From the NCBI GenBank assembly GCA_963820105.1, contig CAWFYI010000003.1:33434-97433 (forward strand): a DNA stretch of 64,000 nucleotides, given 5' to 3'. Positions 9,354-17,898 of the stretch are shown in pieces. The position numbers were made by a program, and so were the translations under genes. This DNA comes from CAWFYI01 sp963820105 (GTDB taxonomy: Bacteria > Patescibacteriota > Saccharimonadia > Saccharimonadales > UBA4665). Every line of letters begins with the position of its first letter. Within the stretch, counting starts at the first letter, position 1. The notes under the pieces were generated by a model. It was not told the origin of the DNA. It saw nothing but the letters and a program-made list of their open reading frames with translations, and made no database searches.

Positions 9354-10588
9354 AAATAGGGCAATCTGGCCAACAGCCAATAAGCCGCGAAACCTAACAG
9401 CAGGGAAGCCCAAAGCAGTCTTATCATCTGGAGCGGCGTGTCAGCGAAAATTGGAGGCAGGGTAGTACAGCTCAACAGGCTAGAGCCAGCCAGAAGCGCC
9501 GCTTTGCGCTGTCTGGTAACCAGCAGATAAAAAGCGTAAAGGGCCAGAGCCACTAAGGTTAACTGGTACAGAGTTGCGAATATCAGCAGGTTGCCCTGTC
9601 CTCCGAAACTGTTTCCAAGCAGAATCTTGGTCAAATAGTTCCTTAGGACCAGCTCCACTACCACGGCGCCGAAAGTTATGGCTCCAAGTAATTTGTACGC
9701 CGTTCCCAAAACGCGCCGGTTAATCGAGGAATCGCCAATCCTGATTTCAGGCATAACTATCCATATCAGCAGGAAGCCCAGGAAGTAGAGAGCGTTACTT
9801 AGCACGCTGATCCCGCTATAAACTCCGGCTTCGCTCGGGCCGAACAGGATTTTCGCTAATGAGATATCGAAGTTCTGCAGAAAACTTAAAGCACCGACTA
9901 CCAGTAAGCATTCCAGGAAGTATTTTCTCATATCAAACAGGAACCTTTTCTCCGCCGGGTCGCTTTTAGAGAAAACTGAAGCCAGACCGGGCAATTTTAT
10001 ACCCCCAGGCGTGAAGCGTACGACCAACAGCCCAACCAGAGTGCCAGCCAAAAGGCCCAGAAGGCCGCCAGCCGTACCTAAGGCCGCGGCCAATAGGGCG
10101 CCGAACACTAGTTTGCCTGCGCTAGCCGATACGTTGAAACTCCCGACCCTGATCATCTCTTTGTTGCCCTGCAAATAGCCGGTCCAAATGATGCTCGGCA
10201 CGGACGTCAGCAAGATGAGGCCGAGGATTATGAAATAACCCGGGTTTTCGATTTTTAACAGATGATTCAGGTAAGGCGAGGCTATCAGGAACAGTACAGT
10301 CACAGCCAGGAAGAACAGTATCAGGTTTTTCTGTATGATCTGGGCGTGGCTTCGGGCCTTTTCCTCGGACTGTGATTTTACAAGGTATATAGAGATGACA
10401 TTGAATGCCAACAAAAGGCCCAGCAACTGATTGGAAAATGCTACGATAACGGCGAAATCACCGAACTGCTCGGTAGTTAGGATGCGCGCCAGTACAGGGT
10501 ATAAGGCGTAGGCTAACAAAGCGCCCGCCAAGGACAAACCGGTGAACAAACCGGAACGAACATAAAAATTGGGCAACTTGGCTCGCAT
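9326..10588 (-). CDS. Wzx-like polysaccharide flippase (MOP superfamily)
   Basis: A 420-residue protein with about twelve hydrophobic helices. The N-terminal GLSLAGALLAYALYPVLARI and the recurring Polysacc_synt pattern place it among MOP/MATE-type flippases of the RfbX/Wzx family, which translocate undecaprenyl-linked oligosaccharides across the membrane. It lies between glycosyltransferases and probably exports the unit built by them. Its 3' end overlaps the convergent GT2 gene by 28 nt. TATTAT (10598-10603 on the complement) lies 9 nt before the ATG, with no Shine-Dalgarno. Substrate specificity cannot be read from sequence. Confidence 0.85.
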   Translation of the reverse strand: MRAKLPNFYVRSGLFTGLSLAGALLAYALYPVLARILTTEQFGDFAVIVAFSNQLLGLLLAFNVISIYLVKSQSEEKARSHAQIIQKNLILFFLAVTVLFLIASPYLNHLLKIENPGYFIILGLILLTSVPSIIWTGYLQGNKEMIRVGSFNVSASAGKLVFGALLAAALGTAGGLLGLLAGTLVGLLVVRFTPGGIKLPGLASVFSKSDPAEKRFLFDMRKYFLECLLVVGALSFLQNFDISLAKILFGPSEAGVYSGISVLSNALYFLGFLLIWIVMPEIRIGDSSINRRVLGTAYKLLGAITFGAVVVELVLRNYLTKILLGNSFGGQGNLLIFATLYQLTLVALALYAFYLLVTRQRKAALLAGSSLLSCTTLPPIFADTPLQMIRLLWASLLLGFAAYWLLARLPYFQTGRARRT

Positions 10589-10661
10589 CAGCTATCAATA
10601 ATAGTTGAGATTAGCCACTGAGCCAAGCTGGAGCCAGTGTGCCAGCCTGCTTCAAGTAAGC

Positions 10662-10667
10662 TACAAT
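10662..10667 (+). promoter_or_regulatory. -10 box (TACAAT) deciding the GT4 start at 10674
   Basis: TACAAT ends 6 nt before the ATG at 10674. A longer in-frame TTG start at 10605 would place this promoter inside the gene and add 23 residues without family similarity, so 10674 is preferred. Confidence 0.55.
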
Positions 10668-10673
10668 ACGGTG

Positions 10674-11816
10674 ATGAAGATTAAGGAATCAACCTTCACA
10701 ATTGTCACGAACGGCTTCGCGGACGGTCCGGCGCAACCCCTACGGGACTATTTGCTGGAGCATAAAGCCAAACAGCTTATCATGGTTAACCACCCACTGG
10801 TGGCGGAGGGCGGCAACAAGCACATCATTACCATATATGAACATGGGAAAATGAAAAGCCAGAAAAGTTACCGTCTGCCCAACAAGCCGCCCTATACCTT
10901 CGCGTTCGACCCCTTCGTGCCGCTAAAACTGCCTGCGACCACGGCCTGGTTCGGGTTTAACAACCTGGCCGCCCAGCGGGGCCTGCGCCGCAAACAGCGC
11001 GGGAAAGCGCAAAAAGTATATTACTGGGCGGTTGATTTCGTGCCGAATCGGTTTGGCAATAATATACTCACCAAGGTCTATAACAATGTAGACAAAAAGG
11101 TCAGTCTAAATGCCGATGCGCGCATTGAACTGTCCGAAGCCGCGCTTAACGGGCGGACAAAATACCTGCGACTAAACGAAAAAGATATAGCTCTGGGCAT
11201 TGTGGCGCCGATGGGCACTTGGCTGGACCGTACCCCCAAAGCCGGGCCGGAGGCCTGGCGGCGTAAAAAAGTCGTTTACCTGGGCCATCTTGTAGAACGC
11301 CAAGGAGTAGCGACGCTCATCCGCGCCCTGAAGCTGGTTATAAAAAAAGATCCCGACGTAACAGCCGAAATTATCGGCGACGGACCGGAAGCCGAAGCTT
11401 TAAGAAAGCTGGCCAAAGAACTTGGCATAGCTAAACAAGTTACGTTCCACGGTTTTGTTAAAGACCACAAAGATGTTGAGTCCATACTGGCCAGGGGAAC
11501 AGTGGCGGCCGCGCCGTACGTCAAGGACGAAACCAATTTTACTCAGTTCGCGGACCCCGGCAAGCTCAAAGCCTATCTGGGTGCGAACCTGCCCATCGTG
11601 CTTACAGATGTACCGCCAAATGCTCGCGACCTGGAGCGCGCCGGGCCGGCAGTTGTCGTTAAAGACAGTCCGGAAGCTGTGGCTGAAGGCCTGGAAAGCC
11701 TGCTGTCCGATAAAAAAGCCTGGCTGAAAGCCCACGCCGCAGCCGTTAAACTGGCCAATGAATTTGACTGGAGCAATATCTTAAAAACTACTCTCAAAAA
11801 ACTAGGCTTTGAATAA
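10674..11816 (+). CDS. GT4 family glycosyltransferase
   Basis: About 380 residues. The C-terminal donor-binding half has VVYLGHLVERQGVATLIRA, then IIGDGPEAEALRKLA and a PYVKDETNFTQFADPGKLKAYLGA segment that replaces the usual EX7E region. This is a diverged GT4 enzyme for surface glycan assembly. The N-terminal acceptor domain is basic and poorly conserved, with no membrane segment, so it is cytoplasmic or peripheral. The start at 10674 is chosen for the TACAAT box 6 nt upstream and the absence of a Shine-Dalgarno. It ends immediately before the stop of the convergent methyltransferase gene with no spacer. Confidence 0.82.
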   Translation: MKIKESTFTIVTNGFADGPAQPLRDYLLEHKAKQLIMVNHPLVAEGGNKHIITIYEHGKMKSQKSYRLPNKPPYTFAFDPFVPLKLPATTAWFGFNNLAAQRGLRRKQRGKAQKVYYWAVDFVPNRFGNNILTKVYNNVDKKVSLNADARIELSEAALNGRTKYLRLNEKDIALGIVAPMGTWLDRTPKAGPEAWRRKKVVYLGHLVERQGVATLIRALKLVIKKDPDVTAEIIGDGPEAEALRKLAKELGIAKQVTFHGFVKDHKDVESILARGTVAAAPYVKDETNFTQFADPGKLKAYLGANLPIVLTDVPPNARDLERAGPAVVVKDSPEAVAEGLESLLSDKKAWLKAHAAAVKLANEFDWSNILKTTLKKLGFE

Positions 11817-12500
11817 TCAGGGTTCGAACAAGACGATATTGTAATTACGCAGACGTCCCAAAAGAGGCAACCTGAATAGGCTGTCGCTGATTTTGCCCGG
11901 TATTTTTAGCCTTGCCGGCCAAACGTGTGTTTCGTACGTGTAAAGTTCAAAGGGCCGGCCGATGATCTTCTTTAGTTTCTTCCGGCTGAAGTGTTCATGC
12001 TTGGCGATTTTAACCATGCGAAGATATGATATCGGGTTATAACGGTTGGCCTCGATTATGAGCACCTGCTTCTTGGCCAGTCCTGAGATTTCACGTAGCG
12101 CCTTTTCTGGGTCGGGCAAATGGTGCAGCACGTCTTTCATTATTACGAAATCAAATGATTTTGGCTTGAACGGCAGGTTGTCGATCGAAGCTGTCTGAAA
12201 CTTTAAATTCTTCGGCCTGTTAAGATCCCATTGTTCGTGTGCTTCCAGGTCAACGCCGGTAATCTTGGTGCTGGCGGACCGCTCGGCGATAATCCTGGCG
12301 ATTGAACCGTCGCCGCAGCCCAAGTCTAAAATACTGCCGCCGCCAAGCTTATTTTCTATAAACTTAGCGAAGACGTCCAAATGCTTGAATATGTCCGCGG
12401 GTGGCGGCCAACTCTCGTAACCGGTTAGGTGCGACCGGCCGATGACCGTGTCATAATCTTTGGCCACGGTTACTTGCCGGCCCTGGATTTTACGTACCAA
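11817..12500 (-). CDS. SAM-dependent class I methyltransferase
   Basis: A 227-residue Methyltransf_11-type enzyme. The SAM-binding motif I is ILDLGCGDGS at about 58-67, followed by ITGVDLEAH (motif II acidic residue) and FDFVIMKDVLHHLPDPEKAL. It transfers a methyl group from SAM; the acceptor is unknown, but sitting in a polysaccharide locus it may methylate a sugar or lipid intermediate. The ATG at 12500 overlaps the end of the upstream fcl-like gene by 31 nt; a GTG at 12467, just past that stop, is a plausible alternative start. It is co-oriented and likely co-transcribed with that gene. Confidence 0.82.
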   Translation of the reverse strand: MVRKIQGRQVTVAKDYDTVIGRSHLTGYESWPPPADIFKHLDVFAKFIENKLGGGSILDLGCGDGSIARIIAERSASTKITGVDLEAHEQWDLNRPKNLKFQTASIDNLPFKPKSFDFVIMKDVLHHLPDPEKALREISGLAKKQVLIIEANRYNPISYLRMVKIAKHEHFSRKKLKKIIGRPFELYTYETHVWPARLKIPGKISDSLFRLPLLGRLRNYNIVLFEP

Positions 12501-13411
12501 TCAACAGTCTTTTGCAGGCCATCTTCAAAAGAAGTGCGCGACTTGAAACCGAAGGCTTTATGGGCCCGTGAAGTGTCCAGTTTACGCCGCGGCTGGCCGT
12601 TCGGCTTACTGGTATCCCACTTGATCTTACCGTTAAAACCAGTATGCTTGGCGATGATTCCCACCAGATCCTTAATGGTTATCTCGAAGGCCGAACCCAG
12701 GTTGACCGGCGCGCTGTCGTTGTACTTTTCGGCGGCTAAGATGATGCCTTCTACTGCATCTTCGACGTATAAAAACTCCCGGCTGGCCGAACCGTCGCCC
12801 CAGACGTCGATATGGTCCGCCCCGCTTTCTACCGCGTCAACGCATTTTTTAATAAGAGCAGGGATGACGTGCGAGCTACCAGGGTCAAAGTTATCACCCG
12901 GGCCGTATAAGTTCACTGGCAGTAGGAAAATGGAGTTATAACCGTATTCCTGCCGGTATGATTGCGACTGCACGAGCATCATCTTCTTGGCAAGGCCGTA
13001 GGGAGCGTTTGTCTCTTCCGGATAACCGTTCCACAAATCGTCTTCTTTGAACGGCACCGGTGTAAATTTTGGGTACGCACAGACCGTGCCCAAGGCCACA
13101 AATTTCGGTATACCCGCCTGGCGGGCATATTCTATCAATTGGACGCCCATCATGAGATTGTCGTAAAAGAATTTGCCCGGGTGCTCGCGGTTAATACCGA
13201 TACCGCCGACCACGGCAGCCAGGTGTATGACGATATCGCAAGGGTTTTCTTTGTACATTTTGACGACCTGGTCGCGGTCGACGAGGTCGTACTCGGCGTG
13301 AGTAGGAGCAATAACCTGGGCGCCCAGCCCTTCAAGTTTTTTAACCAGGTGGCTACCAAGAAACCCGTGGCCACCGGTTACCAATACCTTTTTATTGCCC
13401 CAAAACTTCAT
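12470..13411 (-). CDS. fcl: GDP-L-fucose synthase-like NAD(P) epimerase/reductase
   Basis: A 313-residue extended SDR, counted from the ATG at 13411. The Rossmann motif GGHGFLG is near the N-terminus, the LGTVCAYPK segment sits where LGSSCIYPK lies in Fcl/WcaG, and the catalytic YxxxK is in APYGLAKK. These match GDP-4-keto-6-deoxymannose 3,5-epimerase/4-reductase. With ManC and the phosphomannomutase nearby it would make GDP-L-fucose, but GDP-mannose 4,6-dehydratase is not in this window, so the substrate is inferred. A longer in-frame start at 13456 adds 15 residues before the Rossmann fold and is less likely. A GCAGG-like site precedes the chosen ATG. Confidence 0.82.
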   Translation of the reverse strand: MKFWGNKKVLVTGGHGFLGSHLVKKLEGLGAQVIAPTHAEYDLVDRDQVVKMYKENPCDIVIHLAAVVGGIGINREHPGKFFYDNLMMGVQLIEYARQAGIPKFVALGTVCAYPKFTPVPFKEDDLWNGYPEETNAPYGLAKKMMLVQSQSYRQEYGYNSIFLLPVNLYGPGDNFDPGSSHVIPALIKKCVDAVESGADHIDVWGDGSASREFLYVEDAVEGIILAAEKYNDSAPVNLGSAFEITIKDLVGIIAKHTGFNGKIKWDTSKPNGQPRRKLDTSRAHKAFGFKSRTSFEDGLQKTVDWYVKSRAGK

Positions 13412-13521
13412 ATGCACCTGCCCCAATCTTATTAACCATAGCAAACGGCGATACAAAAGTTAAGACTGGGCTCAAGCCACCGCTGTACCCACTATCTGGA
13501 TTAATTTGTTAATATATCAGG

Positions 13522-14856
13522 ATGAAGATTGCGGTTGTAGGAACAGGCTATGTCGGTTTGGTGACCGGAACCTGCTTCGCCGAAGCGGGTAATGACGTGA
13601 TTTGCGTGGATATCGACGAAGCGAAGGTCGCCAAAATGAAAAGAGGCGAAGTGCCGATTTATGAGCCTGGCTTAGACACGATTTTCGCGCGCAACATCAC
13701 GGAGGATAGACTGGCTTTCACCACTAACCTAGCTGAGGCTGTCAAGAAGGCGGAAGTGATATTCCTGGCCTTACCGACACCGCCGAACGATGATGGCTCG
13801 GCGGATCTTTCTTACGTAATGGGCGTGGCCGGCCAGCTTGGCAAGCTGCTGGACCATTACTGCGTCGTCGTAGACAAAAGTACCGTGCCCGTAGGTACGG
13901 CCGACAAAGTCGTCGAAGCCATAAATGCCAACGCCAACGCCAAGATAGATGTTGTTTCAAACCCGGAGTTCCTGCGCGAAGGCTTCGCCGTGAACGACTT
14001 TATGAAGCCCGACCGCGTTGTGATCGGTACCGCCTCGGCCAAGGCGCGCGCTGTCATGAAGAAGCTTTATGATTCGTTCGTTAATGATCCTAGCCAAATA
14101 ATATTCATGGACGAACGGTCGGCTGAAATGACCAAGTACGCAGCTAACTCGTTCCTGGCTACCAAGATAAGCTTCATGAACGAAATAGCGAATCTTTGTG
14201 AGCGCGTGGGAGCTAATGTAGATGCTGTTCGCTTAGGCATAGGTGCCGATGACCGTATCGGCAGGAAATTTCTGTTCGCTGGCATCGGCTATGGCGGCAG
14301 CTGTTTCCCGAAGGATGTCGTCGCCTTGCACAATATCGCCCTGGAAAACGACTATGATTTCAAAATCATGCAGGCTGTGGGTGAGGTTAACAAAAGCCAG
14401 AAATTGACATTGACTAATAAGATCAAGACCTACTACGACGGCAAACTGAAGGACAAAAGATTTGCGCTGTGGGGGCTGGCCTTCAAGCCCGATACGGACG
14501 ACATACGCGAAGCCCCGGCGCTGACCATCATCGACCAACTGGTGAAGGATGGGGCGTCTATCGTAGCTTACGACCCCGAAGCTACTGAAAACGTACGCAG
14601 ACTTTACGGCGGCGCTAAGTCACTAAGCTTCGCTAAAGATATGTATGAAGCCCTGGATGGCGCCGACAGCTTGCTTATAGCTACCGAATGGTCGGAGTTC
14701 CACTCACCTGATTTTGGGAAAATGAAACGCCTGCTCAAGACTCCGGTCATATTCGATGGCCGCAATGTTTACGAACCTGAGGAAATGAACAAACTTGGTT
14801 TTTATTATGAGAGCGTAGGAAGGGCCGCAGTATCCGGCAAAGGCGGCAAGAAATGA
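13522..14856 (+). CDS. ugd: UDP-glucose 6-dehydrogenase
   Basis: A 444-residue enzyme that oxidises UDP-glucose to UDP-glucuronate with two NAD+. The N-terminal NAD fold has GTGYVG (7-12), the central domain has NPEFLREGFAV, and the catalytic Cys261 lies in GYGGSCFPKD. The C-terminal UDP-binding domain follows (WGLAFKPDTDDIREAP). Length is normal. It overlaps the next gene, UDP-glucuronate decarboxylase, by 4 nt (ATGA), so the pair converts UDP-Glc to UDP-Xyl. A TAATAT box (13510-13515) ends 6 nt before the ATG and there is no Shine-Dalgarno, so the mRNA is probably leaderless. Confidence 0.96.
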   Translation: MKIAVVGTGYVGLVTGTCFAEAGNDVICVDIDEAKVAKMKRGEVPIYEPGLDTIFARNITEDRLAFTTNLAEAVKKAEVIFLALPTPPNDDGSADLSYVMGVAGQLGKLLDHYCVVVDKSTVPVGTADKVVEAINANANAKIDVVSNPEFLREGFAVNDFMKPDRVVIGTASAKARAVMKKLYDSFVNDPSQIIFMDERSAEMTKYAANSFLATKISFMNEIANLCERVGANVDAVRLGIGADDRIGRKFLFAGIGYGGSCFPKDVVALHNIALENDYDFKIMQAVGEVNKSQKLTLTNKIKTYYDGKLKDKRFALWGLAFKPDTDDIREAPALTIIDQLVKDGASIVAYDPEATENVRRLYGGAKSLSFAKDMYEALDGADSLLIATEWSEFHSPDFGKMKRLLKTPVIFDGRNVYEPEEMNKLGFYYESVGRAAVSGKGGKK

Positions 14857-15794
14857 GCCGGATCCTGGTGACCGGCGGGGCGGGTTTCATCGGCTCCCAT
14901 CTTTGCAAGCGCCTGCTGACCGACGGACACCAAGTAATCTGTGCAGATAATTTTTTTACCGGTAGCAAGCGAAACATCCAAGACCTGGAAAACAACAAGG
15001 ATTTTGAGTTGCTCCAGCATGATGTGACCGAGCCGTTGAATATAAAAGTCGACTTTATATACAACTTAGCTTGTCCCGCCTCGCCGCCGCGTTACCAGTT
15101 CGACCCAGTTAAGACCATCAAAACCAGCGTACTTGGTGCCATTAATATGTTGGAACTGGCTAAGAAATTAAATGTGCGCGTGTTTCAAGCCTCGACCAGT
15201 GAAGTCTACGGAGATCCTGAAGTCCACCCCCAGCCTGAAAGCTACTGGGGTAGAGTAAACCCCATCGGTATCCGTTCGTGCTACGATGAAGGCAAGCGTT
15301 GTGCCGAGACACTGTTCTTTGATTATCATCGGCAGGACAAGGTCGACATCCGGGTCGTGCGCATCTTCAATACCTACGGACCCAACATGGATCCAGGCGA
15401 CGGCCGCGTAGTTTCCAACTTTATCGTGCAAGCCGTGCAGGATAAGGACATAACCGTTTATGGTGACGGCTCACAGACCCGTAGCTTTCAGTACATCGAT
15501 GACCTAATCGAAGGCATGGTCAGGATGATGGATAACAGGGACGACTTTACTGGACCGGTCAACCTCGGCAATCCGGACGAGTTCACTATAAAACAGCTGG
15601 CCGAAGAGGTGCTCAAACTCATTCCCGGCAGTAAAAGCAAGATCGTATATGAAGATCTGCCACAGGATGACCCCAGACAGCGCCAGCCGGATATAACGCT
15701 GGCGAAAAAGAAACTCGGTTGGCAGCCGGAAGTCGTTTTAGAAGATGGGTTGGTCGAAACTATCGGATACTTCAAGAAGCTATTGAAGGTATAA
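14853..15794 (+). CDS. UDP-glucuronate decarboxylase (UDP-xylose synthase)
   Basis: A 313-residue extended SDR. GGAGFIG at 8-14 binds NAD; the catalytic Tyr144 and Lys148 are in SCYDEGKR. The segment STSEVYGDPEVHPQPESYWG, followed by NPIGIRSCYDEGKR, is characteristic of UXS enzymes and separates them from dTDP-glucose dehydratases. It decarboxylates UDP-glucuronate to UDP-xylose. Translation is probably coupled to ugd through the ATGA overlap, so flux from UDP-Glc to UDP-Xyl is produced as a unit. The next gene, a GT-C-like membrane protein, starts 3 nt after its stop. Confidence 0.93.
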   Translation: MSRILVTGGAGFIGSHLCKRLLTDGHQVICADNFFTGSKRNIQDLENNKDFELLQHDVTEPLNIKVDFIYNLACPASPPRYQFDPVKTIKTSVLGAINMLELAKKLNVRVFQASTSEVYGDPEVHPQPESYWGRVNPIGIRSCYDEGKRCAETLFFDYHRQDKVDIRVVRIFNTYGPNMDPGDGRVVSNFIVQAVQDKDITVYGDGSQTRSFQYIDDLIEGMVRMMDNRDDFTGPVNLGNPDEFTIKQLAEEVLKLIPGSKSKIVYEDLPQDDPRQRQPDITLAKKKLGWQPEVVLEDGLVETIGYFKKLLKV

Positions 15795-15797
15795 GAC

Positions 15798-17849
15798 ATG
15801 CGGGACCGTCTTTATAATTTCTTAAGAACGGCGCCCTTCGTGGTGCCGGCGGCTTTCGTGGGCTTTGGCGTGCCTGCTATGGCTCTGCTTCTGCTCGGCG
15901 CGTTCAAGACCTGGCTGGTCCTGCTGCTTGGGCTGGCAGGGGCGGCTTTGGCGTCCGTTGTAGCGGCCCGCCACAGCGCCGGGCTTAAACTGCCCGGGAG
16001 CGCGAGGGAACAGCGGCTCGTGGGCCTGGTCGTTCTATTGTTCCTGCTGGCGTGGACGGGGATTAACTTTAGGTACTCGGCGCAGGACATAATCGTTACC
16101 CGTGACCCTGCCATATATTCCGTTACCGGCGAATGGCTTAAGAATCACGATAACCTGGACATCAGGGCATCCGCTCCGCTAGTCCATGATCCGGGCGTGA
16201 CGGCTGATTCGGCGGGCTTTGCTTCCTTGCCCGGGCATCCGGACAGGTTGTACGCGCAGGGCGTGCATCTGCTGCCCGCTTTGCTGGGCATGGCCGGCAG
16301 GCTGGGCGGTACGGCGTTCATGCTGCACATTAACGCCGTGATAGGCGGCCTGGCACTGCTGGCTTTCTATGGCCTGGCAGCTTGCTTCGTGCGGCCGCGC
16401 TGGGCTTTGTTCGCGGTGGTGGCCCTGGGTCTCAGTCTGCCCATGATTTTCTTTTCGCGCGATACGTACAGCGAGCCGCTCGGTCTGTTGCTGACCATGG
16501 GCGCGCTGGCCCTGGTGTGGGCCGCGCAGACCAGGTCTTCGTCCAGAATCTGGCTCCTGGCCGGATTGGCCGCGGGCGCAGGCACTCTGGCAAGGGCAGA
16601 TGCTTACTTGATAGTGGCCGCGTTGACGGCGTTCGCCATGACCAGGCTTTGCTTCGCGGCCGCGAAGCAGCGCGGCCGGATAATCAAAGAGAGTCTATGG
16701 TTCGCACTGGGCATGGCCGCGACCACGTTGCTCGGTTGGCTGGACCTTACGATGCTATCGACCAATTATTACCATGACCTGAGACGGCAGATAATTAAGG
16801 AGCTCCTGCTTATTGTCTTGATAATAGCCGCCGGCATCGCGGTTACGGCGGTTTCCTGGAGAACCGATTTGCTCAAGAAACTAATACGCGGCACGCGCAA
16901 GTGGTATAAACCGCTCATCATTGCGGCCGCCGTCCTGCTCAGCATCTTTTTCCTGAGCCGTCCGCTGTGGTACGAGGGGCACGTGGTGGTGCCGAACGGT
17001 CTGATCGCTTCATTGCAGGCCGCCAAAGGCCATGCCGTGGAGCCTACCAGGAGCTACGCCGAGATGTCGGCCTATTGGGTTATATGGTACATCGGCCCGG
17101 TGCTCGCGCTGGCTGCTCTTATCGGCCTGACCATGTCCGCTTTGGATCTGACCGGCAAGCGGCCGCGGCAGACGTTATTGCCGCCGGTGCTGGTGGTGGC
17201 CGGCATCGCTTTCGTCTACCTGCTCAGCCCGGACGTCTCGCCTGATCAGGTCTGGGCTTCCAGAAGGTTCCTGCCGGTGGTTTTTCCCGGATTCTGTCTG
17301 TTCGCTGTCATAGCGACCGAACATTACTGGCGGCGCTATCTTGGCTCGTACAAGGCTGCAATACAGCTCACCGCCGCCGCCCTGCTGATGCTCGTAGTGC
17401 TTCTGCAGTCGTTTTACTATATTAAGCCCTCTTTGCGCGTCAAAGCTTACGCGTCGGAGGTAGAGCACATAAATAAGGTATGCGCGGCCTTGCCTGATCA
17501 TGCCGCAGTATTCCTGACAGGCAGTGAAGCATTTAATATGGGCCAGACAATCAGAACTTTCTGCAAAGTGCCGGCAGTCAGGATTCTGTACGCGGACGCC
17601 ACCAGCTTCCGTATGGAAGCACGTACGGCCGCCAACAATAAGCTTACCCCCATAGTTGTTACGGCAACCGGCGCCGACGGTAATGCCAGCAGCATACTGG
17701 CCGGCCAGCTTCACATGACCCTGGTAGACCGTGCTGAATATCAGGAACTGTCGCGCAGACTTTATCATCCGCCCCGGCAGATGGCGCATCTGGCACAGAC
17801 AGTCCTGGCGGGCCGCTTGCAGCCTGACGGCTCGGTGACGCCGTTATAG
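15798..17849 (+). CDS. GT-C fold membrane glycosyltransferase (PMT/ArnT-like)
   Basis: A 683-residue polytopic protein with about twelve hydrophobic helices and a C-terminal extracytoplasmic domain of about 130 residues. The first large loop carries the acidic pair in TRDPAIYSVTGEWL, in the position of the catalytic DxD/ExD of GT39/GT83-type GT-C enzymes, and a later loop has FFSRDTYSEPLG, which resembles their second conserved segment. It should transfer a sugar from a polyprenyl phosphate donor outside the membrane. It is the third gene of the ugd-UXS operon, starting 3 nt after UXS. High G+C and Ala/Leu-rich composition are typical for such proteins. Donor and acceptor are not known. Confidence 0.75.
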   Translation: MRDRLYNFLRTAPFVVPAAFVGFGVPAMALLLLGAFKTWLVLLLGLAGAALASVVAARHSAGLKLPGSAREQRLVGLVVLLFLLAWTGINFRYSAQDIIVTRDPAIYSVTGEWLKNHDNLDIRASAPLVHDPGVTADSAGFASLPGHPDRLYAQGVHLLPALLGMAGRLGGTAFMLHINAVIGGLALLAFYGLAACFVRPRWALFAVVALGLSLPMIFFSRDTYSEPLGLLLTMGALALVWAAQTRSSSRIWLLAGLAAGAGTLARADAYLIVAALTAFAMTRLCFAAAKQRGRIIKESLWFALGMAATTLLGWLDLTMLSTNYYHDLRRQIIKELLLIVLIIAAGIAVTAVSWRTDLLKKLIRGTRKWYKPLIIAAAVLLSIFFLSRPLWYEGHVVVPNGLIASLQAAKGHAVEPTRSYAEMSAYWVIWYIGPVLALAALIGLTMSALDLTGKRPRQTLLPPVLVVAGIAFVYLLSPDVSPDQVWASRRFLPVVFPGFCLFAVIATEHYWRRYLGSYKAAIQLTAAALLMLVVLLQSFYYIKPSLRVKAYASEVEHINKVCAALPDHAAVFLTGSEAFNMGQTIRTFCKVPAVRILYADATSFRMEARTAANNKLTPIVVTATGADGNASSILAGQLHMTLVDRAEYQELSRRLYHPPRQMAHLAQTVLAGRLQPDGSVTPL

Positions 17850-17882
17850 GCCGCTCCAAGGTGGCAGATGGCGGCCGTTTTT
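17849..17882 (+). terminator. Rho-independent terminator after the ugd-UXS operon
   Basis: GGCCGC (17849-17854) pairs with GCGGCC (17871-17876) across a 16-nt loop and is followed by GTTTTT (17877-17882). It overlaps the stop codon of the membrane protein and lies just before the -10 of manC, separating the two transcription units. Confidence 0.65.
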
Positions 17883-17898
17883 GCTAATATAGGGCTAC

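Noticed and set aside
16382..17789. Long open frames on both strands inside the GT-C gene
   Set aside because: They are Arg/Pro/Gly-rich shadows of a high-G+C coding frame with no start signals or recognisable domains.
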